Source: DLAJ01 sp964655525 (GTDB taxonomy: Bacteria > Bacillota > Clostridia > Lachnospirales > Lachnospiraceae). From it: a stretch of DNA of 64,000 nt. Positions within the stretch are counted from its first letter, which is position 1; each line of letters begins with the position of its first letter. Below are positions 42,885 to 52,043 of this stretch, in pieces. Under the pieces are notes generated by a model. That model was not told the origin of the DNA. It saw only the letters and a list, made by a program, of their open reading frames with translations, and did not search any database. The translations under genes were made by a program, and so were the position numbers. The stretch covers positions 310,001 to 374,000 of the forward strand of contig CAZZNE010000001.1 in NCBI GenBank assembly GCA_964655525.1, read 5' to 3'.

Positions 42885-43754
42885 ATGAAAGGGATCATTT
42901 TGGCGGGAGGCTCCGGCACGAGACTGTATCCGCTCACAAAGGCAATTTCGAAACAGATCATGCCGATATATGATAAACCGATGATTTATTATCCGCTTTC
43001 CACATTGATGCTGGCAGGGATCAGAGACGTTCTGATCATATCGACCGAGAGGGATCTTCCAGTGTTTGAGGATCTTTTAGGGACGGGAGAGCAGCTTGGC
43101 ATGAACTTTTCGTATGCGGTACAGGACAAACCGAGAGGTCTTGCGGATGCGTTTATCATCGGTGCGGATTTTATCGGTGATGACTGTGTGGCTTTGGTTT
43201 TGGGAGATAATATTTTCTACGGACAGAGCTTTTCCCGTGTGCTGCAGAGCGCGGCTGCGCGGGATAAGGGTGCGACAATCTTCGGTTATTATGTCAGGGA
43301 TCCGAGAGAGTACGGCGTTGTCGAGTTTGATGAGCAGGGTATGGCAATCTCCATTGAGGAGAAGCCGGAAAAACCAAAGAGCAACTATGCGGTGCCGGGA
43401 TTGTATTTTTATGATAACGATGTGGTGGAGATCGCGGCAAATGTGAAGCCGTCTGCACGGGGAGAAATCGAGATCACAAGTATCAATAATGAATATTTAA
43501 GGCGTGGGACGCTTCATGTGGAAAAGCTGGGGCGCGGTTTTGCCTGGCTGGATACAGGCAATCATGATGCGCTGTTGGATGCTGCGGATTTTGTGGCGGC
43601 GTTTCAGAAGCGGCAGGGACTGTACATCTCCTGTATTGAGGAGATTGCGTATAAGAGAGGCTTTATTGACAGAGAGCAGCTCTTACGGCTGGCAGAGCCC
43701 TTGATGAAAACGAATTACGGAAAATATCTGACAGAGGTTGCAAATGGATTATAA
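42885..43754 (+). CDS. rfbA: Glucose-1-phosphate thymidylyltransferase
   Basis: The 289-residue enzyme joins dTTP and glucose-1-phosphate to dTDP-glucose. MKGIILAGGSGTRLYPLT is the nucleotide-binding signature, followed by SKQIMPIYDKPMIYYPL, VLGDNIFYG near residue 110 and FAWLDTGNHDALLDA near residue 220. The frame is open to a GTG ten codons earlier, but the ATG at 42885 matches the usual start and length. Its substrate can come from the phosphoglucomutase at 56640-58367. The 3' end overlaps the start of the second GH25 gene by 11 bases. Confidence 0.96.
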   Translation: MKGIILAGGSGTRLYPLTKAISKQIMPIYDKPMIYYPLSTLMLAGIRDVLIISTERDLPVFEDLLGTGEQLGMNFSYAVQDKPRGLADAFIIGADFIGDDCVALVLGDNIFYGQSFSRVLQSAAARDKGATIFGYYVRDPREYGVVEFDEQGMAISIEEKPEKPKSNYAVPGLYFYDNDVVEIAANVKPSARGEIEITSINNEYLRRGTLHVEKLGRGFAWLDTGNHDALLDAADFVAAFQKRQGLYISCIEEIAYKRGFIDREQLLRLAEPLMKTNYGKYLTEVANGL

Positions 43755-45240
43755 GTTGATCAGAAGAACAATAATCGTCTGTTCTTTATCAGTGTTGGCG
43801 ATTTTGGGAATTGTGCTCTGGATGAACCGCTACGAAGGCTCTGCCGGGGAGATGCGGAGTACATCCGCGAATGCACCCGGGCAGGCGGGTACGGGGAACC
43901 CGCAGCAGGGAACGGGTTCGGATCCGAGGGCGCAGAATGAGGCGGATTTTACATTAAACGGTGATACGAGAGCATTTCTCAGGGACGAGAACTTTTGGGA
44001 TGACGAGCCGCGGCAGGTATCCGGTGTGGACAGCAATGCCATCCGTCTCTCGCTCATTGCTACGAGCGTGCAGCGGGATCTTCGTTTACAGATCGTGGAT
44101 GCGGACGGAGCGCTCGTGACGGGAGAACCTTTTTTTATCGAGGTGGAGGGCGTCGGCTCCTATAAGGACTTAGACAGGGACGGGATCGTCTATATCCGGG
44201 ATCTGAGCGCGGGCGATTACAGGGTGTCTGTCGCGCCGATCGAGGGCTACCATGTATCCACTTCCTATATGAATGTTCATGTGAATGATAAGGTGGAATA
44301 TAAAGCGATTGCGGATATTGACCTGCTCATTGTCTCCGAGGATGAAATCGATAAGCGCATCGAGGAGGCGCAGGAGCGCGAGATGAATGAAGACCGGGAT
44401 GATACGGAGCACATGGAACTGCTTACCGGACTGGATATGGCGGTCATGGGAATGGACATTTCCAGCTTTAACGGAGAGATTGACTGGGAAAAGGTCAAGG
44501 AGCAGGGAATCGGATTTGTCATCATCCGCTGCGGTTACCGCGGCTATACGTCGGGTGCTTTGGTTGAAGACGCCTGCTTCGTGCGAAATATTTCCGAGGC
44601 CAATCAAGCGGGCGTGCGGGTCGGCGTTTATTTTTTCACACAGGCAGTCAATGAGGTGGAGGCAGTCGAGGAGGCAAGTATGGTCGTTGCGCTCTGCCGG
44701 GATTACCGGGTACAGCTTCCGGTGTTCATCGACACGGAAACCGCGGCGCACGGCGAGGGGAGAGCCGATGGGCTTGACGTGCAGACAAGGACGCTTGTGT
44801 TAAAGGCGTTTTGCGAGACAATCGAGAATGCGGGCTACCGGGCAGGTGTGTATGCGAGCAAAAATTGGTTTTATGAGCGGGTGGATGATTCGCAGCTTAC
44901 CGATTATCTGACATGGCTGGCGGAATATAAGGACAAGCCGACCTATGAGGGAAGTTTTCAATTCTGGCAGTATACCTCGCACGGATATGTGAACGGCGTA
45001 ACGGGGCGAGTGGACTTAAATCTTGGGAACCTGAGCCTTTCCGATCTTGGAGTGATGTGGCGGGGCGATGATGAGATCGAGCCGGAAGCGGAGTCTGAGG
45101 GAGAAGAAGGAGCGGAGCCGGATGTGGTTCCGGAAGGAGAGACCAATCCGGAAAATGCAGATACCGGAGACGGAAACGCGCCGGAGAACGCAGGAGGAGA
45201 AGCGGGCGGAAATGCGGTCCCGCCGGAGGCGGGGACTTAA
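43744..45240 (+). CDS. Membrane-anchored GH25 muramidase-like protein
   Basis: The 498-residue protein has one membrane segment near residues 8-28 and a beta domain (about 99-195) that clearly matches that of the large protein at 37704-41510 (LRLQIVDADG...DLDRDGIVYIRDLSAGDY). A GH25 domain (about 231-420) has MDISSFNGEIDW and the catalytic-type D-T-E in VFIDTETA. An acidic Glu/Pro/Gly-rich tail ends it. AGAGG six bases before the ATG supports this start; a TTG two codons earlier is in frame. It overlaps rfbA by 11 bases, so a wall enzyme is translationally coupled to sugar synthesis. The likely role is opening peptidoglycan for glycan passage or attachment. Confidence 0.88.
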   Translation: MDYKLIRRTIIVCSLSVLAILGIVLWMNRYEGSAGEMRSTSANAPGQAGTGNPQQGTGSDPRAQNEADFTLNGDTRAFLRDENFWDDEPRQVSGVDSNAIRLSLIATSVQRDLRLQIVDADGALVTGEPFFIEVEGVGSYKDLDRDGIVYIRDLSAGDYRVSVAPIEGYHVSTSYMNVHVNDKVEYKAIADIDLLIVSEDEIDKRIEEAQEREMNEDRDDTEHMELLTGLDMAVMGMDISSFNGEIDWEKVKEQGIGFVIIRCGYRGYTSGALVEDACFVRNISEANQAGVRVGVYFFTQAVNEVEAVEEASMVVALCRDYRVQLPVFIDTETAAHGEGRADGLDVQTRTLVLKAFCETIENAGYRAGVYASKNWFYERVDDSQLTDYLTWLAEYKDKPTYEGSFQFWQYTSHGYVNGVTGRVDLNLGNLSLSDLGVMWRGDDEIEPEAESEGEEGAEPDVVPEGETNPENADTGDGNAPENAGGEAGGNAVPPEAGT

Positions 45241-45258
45241 CAGGAAAGGCGTAAAAAC

Positions 45259-46662
45259 ATGCAGAGAATTCGTATTTGGAAAAAAGAATCATTGTTTTAC
45301 GCCGTCCTTGCCGTCATAGGAGTTTGTTATTTTTTTCTGTTAGGTGAGCGTGGGGTGAATTTAGAGAATGATTCGCTCGGCTATATTCATGCGAGCTATG
45401 AACGGGAGCCATTTTATCCGCTCATCATTATGGTGTGCAGGGTGGTATTCGGGGAAAACGGATTGAACGCGGTAGTCGGTCTGCAGGGGATCACAGCTCT
45501 TTTTTCGTGTCTGTTTCTGGCGGTAAAATTGGCGCAGTACTTCGAACTTAAGAGATGGGAATTGTTTTTTTGTTATCTGTTGCTGTTACTGCCATTCGGA
45601 CTGGATACGATGTGGTCTTCGCCCAGAGTGAACTACTCGCACCTGATCCTTACCGAATGTTTTTCTTATTCCTTATTTTATTTCTTTCTTTCCGCAGGGA
45701 TTTGCTATTTACAGCGGGAAAAAAATCATTTATCGTATGTTTGTATGCTCCTGCTTGCCTTGGTAATGACGACGAACCGGAATCAGATGGAGATCTGCTT
45801 TGTGCTGGTCGTTATTCTTTCCATATGGTGGAATCTGATCAGACTACGTAAAAGGTTGTGGAAGAAATGTTTTTTGGAGATCATAGGGGTGGCTGCGGCT
45901 GTAGCGTTGACCGCGTTTTTAACGTTACTCTATTGTTATGTGCAATGGGGGTATTTTGAAAAATCCTCTGAGAATACGTTTACGATGATGTCGAACCTGC
46001 TCTACACCTCAGACGCGGAGGATGCGGCGCTGTTTGAAGATGAGGATGTGCGCGAGGTTTTTTCGGAGCTCTATGCGCAGGCAGAGGAAAACGGATGGAC
46101 GCACCACAATGCAGGGGAAGGATGGTATGCGAACGGGGAGGCCGTGGCGGACAGCCATGACCGCATCAAATATTCTGTCATCCGGCCGTTTTTTCAGCAG
46201 TATGTAACGGAACGCGGAATGGAGCCGATGGGTTTTGAAAGCGATCGGATAAAAAAAGCGGTGTCAAAGGAAATTCAGGATGTGTTGTTCCGGGCGCATG
46301 TATGGGAGTGGGTTTATAATGCTTGCTGCATGATGCCGAAAGGCTTTATCCTTTCCGTCATTCCGATCATTCCCCAAGGGTTTTATCCGTTTGCGGCCAT
46401 AGGAGCGGTCGTGGCGTGGGGGATTTTCCTTGCGGCGGGCTGCTGTTTGCTTTTTCGTAAAAAATACCGCGAGAAGGAAAGCGGACTCATTGCGTTTGCG
46501 ATTCTGATCGTCAGCTTTATGGTAATGAATGTGGCAGGGATTTGTTTTGTGATCTTTGTGCAGTCCCGCTATTTGAGTTATACACAGGGTATGTTTTGGA
46601 TCGTTTGCTTTCTCATGCTGCGCGCGCTTTATCGCGGGGGGAAAACGACAATGCAAGAATAA
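45259..46662 (+). CDS. Polytopic membrane protein of unknown function
   Basis: The 467-residue protein has ten or so membrane segments. The first external loop contains NLENDSLGYIHASYEREPFYP near residue 35, with acidic residues at a place where GT-C enzymes keep their catalytic aspartate, and a second soluble loop covers about residues 240-330. I do not recognise the family. AGGAAAGG precedes the ATG. It lies between a GH25 gene and rfbC, 18 bases from the former and 17 from the latter. A lipid-linked sugar transferase or polymer-length role is possible but not shown. Confidence 0.55.
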   Translation: MQRIRIWKKESLFYAVLAVIGVCYFFLLGERGVNLENDSLGYIHASYEREPFYPLIIMVCRVVFGENGLNAVVGLQGITALFSCLFLAVKLAQYFELKRWELFFCYLLLLLPFGLDTMWSSPRVNYSHLILTECFSYSLFYFFLSAGICYLQREKNHLSYVCMLLLALVMTTNRNQMEICFVLVVILSIWWNLIRLRKRLWKKCFLEIIGVAAAVALTAFLTLLYCYVQWGYFEKSSENTFTMMSNLLYTSDAEDAALFEDEDVREVFSELYAQAEENGWTHHNAGEGWYANGEAVADSHDRIKYSVIRPFFQQYVTERGMEPMGFESDRIKKAVSKEIQDVLFRAHVWEWVYNACCMMPKGFILSVIPIIPQGFYPFAAIGAVVAWGIFLAAGCCLLFRKKYREKESGLIAFAILIVSFMVMNVAGICFVIFVQSRYLSYTQGMFWIVCFLMLRALYRGGKTTMQE

Positions 46663-46679
46663 AGGAGCGGAAGAAAACA

Positions 46680-47243
46680 ATGGGAAAAATTAATGTGGAG
46701 ACATGTGAAATCGAAGGCTTAAAGATCATCACCCCCGAAGTGCGTGGAGATACCCGGGGCTATTTTATGGAGACGTATCAATATAACGACTTCAAGGCGG
46801 CGGGCATTGAGGAAGTATTCGTGCAGGATAATCAGTCGGCGTCGAAAAAAGGTGTTTTACGCGGACTGCATTTTCAAATTCAGTATCCACAGGCGAAGCT
46901 TGTACGCGTTGTCAGGGGAGAGGTCTTTGACGTGGCGGTAGATCTGCGAAAAGGAAGTAAGACCTACGGAAAATGGCACGGCGTGTTACTCTCCGAGGAG
47001 AATAAAAAGCAGTTTTTTGTCCCGAAGGGCTTTGCACATGGTTTTTTAGTGCTGTCGGAATATGCGGAGTTCTGCTATAAATGTTCGGATTTTTATCATC
47101 CGAACGATGAGGGCGGCATCCGCTATGACGATCCGGATATCGGCGTGGAGTGGCCGATTCCCGATGGCATGGAGTTGATTCAGTCCGAAAAGGATACGAA
47201 GTGGGGCGGTATCAAAGAATATACGGAGAATTACAATGAATGA
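46680..47243 (+). CDS. rfbC: dTDP-4-dehydrorhamnose 3,5-epimerase
   Basis: This is a 187-residue cupin enzyme. GDTRGYFMETYQ near residue 22, NQSASKKGVLRGLHFQ near residue 50 with the catalytic histidine, FDVAVDLRKGS and VPKGFAHGFLVLSE are all typical of RfbC. The start is the ATG preceded by AAAGGAG; upstream codons in frame run back into the previous gene and are ignored. The final reductase rfbD is not found in the window, so either it lies outside or the product is another 6-deoxyhexose. The stop overlaps the ABC permease start as ATGA. Confidence 0.95.
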   Translation: MGKINVETCEIEGLKIITPEVRGDTRGYFMETYQYNDFKAAGIEEVFVQDNQSASKKGVLRGLHFQIQYPQAKLVRVVRGEVFDVAVDLRKGSKTYGKWHGVLLSEENKKQFFVPKGFAHGFLVLSEYAEFCYKCSDFYHPNDEGGIRYDDPDIGVEWPIPDGMELIQSEKDTKWGGIKEYTENYNE

Positions 47244-48253
47244 AAAGGCGGGTTACGGATATGAGAGCAAAACCCATCATCTCTAAAAAGACGGGAATTT
47301 TGCTGATCACATTGATCGGGACGATTTTCCTTGTGATTTTGTGGAGTCATCAGAATCAGTTTGCCGAGCCGGAGCAGGAGTTGATAAAAAAGATCATCGC
47401 AACGGCGATTGTCGTATTCGGCGTATTTCTGTTTATTGCTTTTTATGATAAGCTGATGGTGCTGCCGGCGGAGCTGTGGCAGAACCGGCGGCTGATCTGG
47501 AAATTGGCGAAGAATGATTTTAAGACGCGTTACGCAGGCTCGTATCTCGGCATGGTATGGGCGCTCGTGCAGCCTGTCGTCACGGTGCTGCTGTATTGGT
47601 TTGTTTTTGGCACGATCATGCAGTCGCGGCAGTCTATCGGAAATACGGAGATTCCCTATGTGCTGTGGCTGACAGCGGGGCTTGTGCCGTGGATGTACTT
47701 TTCGGAGGCGCTTTCAAACGGCACCAATGCGCTGCTGGAGTATAATTATTTAGTAAAAAAGGTCGTATTTAAGATCAGTATCCTTCCAATCATCAAGGTG
47801 TTTGCGGCGACCTTCATGCATGTGTTTTTTGCCTGCGTGATGCTGGTGTTATACTTTTGCTATGGAAATGCGCCGAGTATTTATATGCTGCAGCTCATTT
47901 ATTTCAGCTTCTGCATGTTCATCCTCGTGCTGGCTGCGTGCTATACGACCTGTGCGGTCGTCGTGTTTTTCCGCGACTTAAATCAGATCATCGGTATTTT
48001 TTTACAGATTGGTATGTGGGCGACGCCGATCCTGTGGAATATCACGATGCTGTCTCCGAAGATGCAGATCGTTTTTAAGCTCAATCCGATCTTCTATATC
48101 GTCAACGGGTATCGGAGCGCTTTGTTTGAAGAATCATGGTTTTGGGAGGATTTCTATTCGACCATGTATTTTTGGATCGTGGTCATTTTGCTGTTCGCGC
48201 TCGGAGCGCTGATCTTTAAACGATTAAAGGTGCATTTCGCGGATGTAATGTGA
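47240..48253 (+). CDS. ABC-2 type polysaccharide export permease (Wzm/TagG-like)
   Basis: The 337-residue membrane protein has two N-terminal membrane segments and the ABC-2 core. LAKNDFKTRYAGSYLGMVWALVQP near residue 91 is the amphipathic entry helix and first segment of TagG, Wzm and RfbA permeases. It exports lipid-linked glycan across the membrane together with the ATPase encoded at 48490-49797. The extra N-terminal 80 or so residues with two hydrophobic segments are longer than in many homologues. Its ATG overlaps the rfbC stop by four bases; an ATG seven codons later is an alternative. A branched hairpin repeat overlaps its last codons. Confidence 0.9.
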   Translation: MKRRVTDMRAKPIISKKTGILLITLIGTIFLVILWSHQNQFAEPEQELIKKIIATAIVVFGVFLFIAFYDKLMVLPAELWQNRRLIWKLAKNDFKTRYAGSYLGMVWALVQPVVTVLLYWFVFGTIMQSRQSIGNTEIPYVLWLTAGLVPWMYFSEALSNGTNALLEYNYLVKKVVFKISILPIIKVFAATFMHVFFACVMLVLYFCYGNAPSIYMLQLIYFSFCMFILVLAACYTTCAVVVFFRDLNQIIGIFLQIGMWATPILWNITMLSPKMQIVFKLNPIFYIVNGYRSALFEESWFWEDFYSTMYFWIVVILLFALGALIFKRLKVHFADVM

Positions 48254-48355
48254 GAAGAACTTCTAAAGCTCGCACCAATGGGTGCTTCGCTAAGAAGTTC
48301 TACGGTTCGCTGCGCGAACCTTTCTCACATCGAAGAATCGCTAAAGCGATTCTTC
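48248..48355. repeat. Branched inverted-repeat element between permease and ATPase genes
   Basis: ATGTGAGAA (48248-48256) pairs with TTCTCACAT (48322-48330) and encloses two arms. The first is AGAACTTCT/AGAAGTTCT (48256-48264, 48293-48301) topped by GCACC/GGTGC, and the second is GGTTCGC/GCGAACC (48304-48320). A further 11-base stem GAAGAATCGCT/AGCGATTCTTC lies at 48332-48355. The GAAGAATC stem echoes the element at 25373. The closing stem includes the stop codon of the permease gene. Confidence 0.8.
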
Positions 48356-48373
48356 ACAAAGGTATGGATGCAG

Positions 48374-48446
48374 GTGCCTTTGCGAATGGCGCGTGCTGAA
48401 CTGTTACGCAATGTTTGCGTCATAGGAGCCGTGCCTTTGCGAATGG
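48374..48446 (+). repeat. 16-base direct repeat upstream of the ABC ATPase gene
   Basis: GTGCCTTTGCGAATGG occurs at 48374-48389 and again at 48431-48446. It lies in the 236-base gap between the permease and ATPase genes, which is unusual because such pairs are normally adjacent or overlapping. The gap may have grown by insertion of repeats. Confidence 0.8.
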
Positions 48447-48489
48447 AATGTTTGTGCCGCCGCCGGCGGTGTGTGAAAGGGATAGAGCC

Positions 48490-49797
48490 ATGGGAAATGT
48501 TGTGGATTTAAACAACCAGCCGATTAAGCCGGATCGGGAAGTTGCGGTATCGGTGGAAGATGTCACAAAAATATATAAGCTGTATGACCGGAACCGCGAC
48601 CGCATGAAGGAAGCGTTGGGGCTTACGAGGAAAAAGCTGCACCGCGAGCATTTTGCCTTAAACGGTGTGAGCATAAAAATTTATCAGGGAGAGACGGTCG
48701 GTATCATCGGCACGAACGGTTCCGGGAAATCGACGCTCTTAAAGATCATTACGGGCGTGCTCAATCCGAGCGGCGGAAGCGTGACGGTCAACGGGCGTAT
48801 TTCGGCGCTCTTAGAGCTCGGTGCCGGTTTTAACATGGAATATACGGGGATTGAGAATATCTACTTGAATGGTACGATGATGGGATTTTCGAATGCGGAG
48901 ATCGAGGAGCGCATGCAGGGAATTCTGGAGTTTGCCGATATTGGCGATTTTATAAACCAGCCCGTTAAAACGTATTCCTCCGGCATGTTTGTGCGCCTTG
49001 CGTTTGCCGTGGCGATCAACATTGACCCGGAAATCCTCATTGTCGATGAGGCGCTTTCAGTCGGAGACGTGTTTTTTCAATCGAAATGCTATCATAAATT
49101 TGAAGAATTTAAGAAAATGGGAAAGACAATCCTTTTTGTCAGTCATGACCTAAGCAGTATCGCAAAATACTGTGACCGCGTCGTTTTGATCGACAGGGGT
49201 ATCAAGCTTGGGGAAGGCACGCCGAGACAGATGATCGACGATTACAAGCGCGTGCTGGTCGGACAATATGAGATGAACGAGGAGAAAGCGAATGAGTCTG
49301 TGTCTGCGGGTGAGAATCCGGAACTCTTAGAATACGGCACGAAGCAGGCGCAGATCACGGAGTTTTATATTACGGACGATCAGGGCAAGCGTGCGACGGC
49401 AGTCATTAAAGGAACGGAATTTCAGATTCATATGCGGGCGGATTTCTATGAGGATTTACCTGCGCCTATTTTTGCGTTTTCTTTTAAGAATATCAAGGGA
49501 ACGGAGATCACGGGAACGAACACGATGTTTGAGAAAGCGTTTTTAGAGCCGGTCAAAGCAGGGGATACGAAAGAAGTCGTGTTCACGCAGAAAATGTCGC
49601 TGCAGGGGGGCGAATACCTGCTCTCCCTCGGCTTAACGGGATATGAGAAAGACGATTTTCAGGTGTATCACAGACTGTATGATGTGCTGAATGTCACGGT
49701 CATATCGGATAAAAACACAGTCGGGTTTTATGATATGGACTCGGTCGTGACTTTGGTCGGCGAGAGCGCGAAGGAACGGACCGGGATCAGCGGCTGA
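48490..49797 (+). CDS. ABC exporter ATPase with C-terminal glycan-binding-type domain (Wzt/TagH-like)
   Basis: The 435-residue protein has the Walker A motif GTNGSGKST near residue 76, the signature YSSGMFVRLAFA near residue 163 and Walker B ILIVDEALSVGD near residue 182, as in polysaccharide exporters. Residues from about 280 to 430 form an extra beta-rich domain like that of Wzt proteins, which binds the glycan end before export. Codons upstream to 48415 are in frame, but the ATG at 48490 follows GAAAGGGA and is preferred. Together with the permease it carries the finished chain across the membrane. The C-terminal domain suggests that a modified chain end is recognised. Confidence 0.92.
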   Translation: MGNVVDLNNQPIKPDREVAVSVEDVTKIYKLYDRNRDRMKEALGLTRKKLHREHFALNGVSIKIYQGETVGIIGTNGSGKSTLLKIITGVLNPSGGSVTVNGRISALLELGAGFNMEYTGIENIYLNGTMMGFSNAEIEERMQGILEFADIGDFINQPVKTYSSGMFVRLAFAVAINIDPEILIVDEALSVGDVFFQSKCYHKFEEFKKMGKTILFVSHDLSSIAKYCDRVVLIDRGIKLGEGTPRQMIDDYKRVLVGQYEMNEEKANESVSAGENPELLEYGTKQAQITEFYITDDQGKRATAVIKGTEFQIHMRADFYEDLPAPIFAFSFKNIKGTEITGTNTMFEKAFLEPVKAGDTKEVVFTQKMSLQGGEYLLSLGLTGYEKDDFQVYHRLYDVLNVTVISDKNTVGFYDMDSVVTLVGESAKERTGISG

Positions 49798-49832
49798 GCC
49801 GGAGAATGCAGGCAATAAGGACGGAAACGGAT

Positions 49833-52016
49833 ATGACAGAACAGATCGGAAACGTAACATTGGATGAGACTTATTACGGCGGGACGGATCTCTATTGCGA
49901 CGGTGAAGTGGAGGATACCCTGCTTGCGATCGCGCGCGATCACTCGGAGGAGGAGTTTGTGCGCATCATTGAGGAGCAGAAAAGCTGGCCGGTATTGTAT
50001 CATCTTTCCTACTTTCGGGAGAATATTGTAAGCTGGCTTCCAATCACCCGCGACAGTAAGGTTTTGGAGATCGGCGCAGGCTGCGGCGCCATCACGGGCG
50101 CACTTTCTAAGCGTGCGGGCAGCGTGACCTGTGTAGATCTTTCGAAAAAAAGAAGCATGATTAATGCGTACCGTCATCGGGAATCCGGAAATATCACGAT
50201 CAAGATCGGCAATTTCAAGGATATTGAGCCGAGTCTTGACACTGACTATGATTTTGTGCTGCTGATCGGTGTGTTTGAATACGGGCAGGGTTATATCGAT
50301 ACGGACACGCCCTATGAGGATTTTTTGAAGATCGTCCGCAGGCATTGCGCGCCGCAGGGCAGGATCGTCATTGCGATCGAAAATCAATACGGTCTCAAAT
50401 ATTTCGCGGGCTGTAAGGAAGACCATGTCGGGGATTATTTTACCGGACTGGAGGATTATCCGGCGGGAGGAGGCGTCCGCACGTTTGGGCGGGATGGACT
50501 CATCCGGATCATGGAGCGCTGTGGGATTGACAAGTATCATTTTTATTATCCGTATCCGGATTATAAATTTATGACGACGCTGTACTCTGACGCTTATCTG
50601 CCGCGTGTCGGAGAGTTGACGAATAATATGCGCAATTTCGACAGGGAACGCATAGTGCTCTTTGATGAAAAGAACGTATACGATGGGCTCATACGCGAGG
50701 GCAGATACGCGGAGTTCGCCAATTCTTTTTTGGTTGTGATCGGGGAGCCGACGGAGCAGATTTATGTGAAATATTCCAATGACCGGGCGCAGCAGTATGC
50801 GATCCGCACGGATATTTGTGTATCGGACGGCGTTCGATATGTGGAGAAGCGCCCCGATACGTCTAAGGCACAGGCACATATCCAAAAGCTGTTAGAGAAC
50901 TATGGAAAGCTGTGCGAAAAATACGAGGGAAGCGGACTTTCCATCAATACCTGCGAGGCGGCGGGGGACGCCGTGCGTTTTGCCTATGTGGAGGGCGGGA
51001 CGTTAGAGGAGGCGCTGGACGAATGTCTGTACCGGAACGACGAGGAAGGGTTTCTTGCGCTGCTTGCGCGCTATGAGGAGATCGCGGCGTATCATGAGGA
51101 TATGCCTGTCAGCGACCATGATCTGATCTTTGCGAATATACTGATCGGTAAGAAGGATGGCGGTGCGGCGGCAGAGCAAAGCGAGGCCGCTGTGCCGAAG
51201 GGGTGGAGTAGTAAACTCCGTGCGCCGTGGACGTTGATCGATTATGAATGGACGTTTTCGGAGGCGGAGGACGGCGCGGCGCTTACGAAGCGCGCGATGT
51301 TCGTTTATGCATCCGGTCCGGAGATCAGGCGGCGGTGGCTGTTTACGCATGGGATCGCGCAGCGTTACGGTATTGCGCCGGAAACTCTGTCGTGCCTGCA
51401 AAGTGAGGAGAATAAGTTTCAGCAGCGCGTGATGCTCGGACAGCGGTCGATGGCGCAGCTCTATGAGCAGATGGGACAGCCTGTCATGTCGGTGAAGGAG
51501 CTCGTGCGTGCCGAACAGGAGATGGAACAGCTTCGCAAATTTCAGGTGTATGTCGATACGGGAAACGGGTTTTCGGAGGAGCAGTCCTTTTTTATGCCGA
51601 ATGTCTATCGGGGCAGAAGCCGCGTGAGCGTAAGGATTCCGTTTGGAAAAGAGGTGCGGGCGCTTCGCCTTGATCCGGCGCTTGTTCCGTGCATGCTTTA
51701 TGGTGTGAAGCTCTGTGTCAACGGCAGATGCGTCTATGAGCAGACAACGGGATTGAAGGGGGCGTCTGCGGCGACGGACTGTGCGATTTCCACGAACGGG
51801 GTTCAGGCGGCGGGCGGCGCAATGGTATTTACCACAAACGATCCGAATCTGACCGTCAACATAAGCAGTATGGAGCTGTCAGGTGAAAATGAGCTGACAA
51901 TGGAAGCAGGAATTATTTTTTTGACGGATGAGGCGGCAAAGAGCCTGTATCCGGAGGTTCCTGCGTCTGTGCAACAGCAGGAGAGGGAAAAGCGCAAAGC
52001 ATTTTGGAAACGCTGA
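49833..52016 (+). CDS. Large SAM-dependent methyltransferase-domain protein
   Basis: The product has about 727 residues. The N-terminal third is a class I methyltransferase domain with VLEIGAGCGAITGALSKRAG near residue 75 and VLLIGVFEYGQG near residue 145. A middle region contains a short Asp/His motif (PVSDHDLIFANILI near residue 425) and LIDYEWTFSEAE near residue 470, which resemble parts of phosphotransferase-like kinases. The C-terminal 150 residues look beta-rich. The start is set at 49833 because AAGGA is suitably placed; an ATG nine codons earlier has only a one-base spacing. Just downstream of Wzt, a methyltransferase with a kinase-like part could cap the glycan end, as WbdD does in ABC-exported O antigens. 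That comparison is inference. Confidence 0.7.
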   Translation: MTEQIGNVTLDETYYGGTDLYCDGEVEDTLLAIARDHSEEEFVRIIEEQKSWPVLYHLSYFRENIVSWLPITRDSKVLEIGAGCGAITGALSKRAGSVTCVDLSKKRSMINAYRHRESGNITIKIGNFKDIEPSLDTDYDFVLLIGVFEYGQGYIDTDTPYEDFLKIVRRHCAPQGRIVIAIENQYGLKYFAGCKEDHVGDYFTGLEDYPAGGGVRTFGRDGLIRIMERCGIDKYHFYYPYPDYKFMTTLYSDAYLPRVGELTNNMRNFDRERIVLFDEKNVYDGLIREGRYAEFANSFLVVIGEPTEQIYVKYSNDRAQQYAIRTDICVSDGVRYVEKRPDTSKAQAHIQKLLENYGKLCEKYEGSGLSINTCEAAGDAVRFAYVEGGTLEEALDECLYRNDEEGFLALLARYEEIAAYHEDMPVSDHDLIFANILIGKKDGGAAAEQSEAAVPKGWSSKLRAPWTLIDYEWTFSEAEDGAALTKRAMFVYASGPEIRRRWLFTHGIAQRYGIAPETLSCLQSEENKFQQRVMLGQRSMAQLYEQMGQPVMSVKELVRAEQEMEQLRKFQVYVDTGNGFSEEQSFFMPNVYRGRSRVSVRIPFGKEVRALRLDPALVPCMLYGVKLCVNGRCVYEQTTGLKGASAATDCAISTNGVQAAGGAMVFTTNDPNLTVNISSMELSGENELTMEAGIIFLTDEAAKSLYPEVPASVQQQEREKRKAFWKR

Positions 52017-52043
52017 TAATTAAAGAGAAAAGAGAACATAGAA

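Noticed and set aside
49728..50885. 385-codon open frame on the minus strand opposite the ABC ATPase and methyltransferase genes
   Set aside because: It is antisense to two well-supported genes, has no recognisable domain and has a composition typical of mirror frames of GC-rich third positions.
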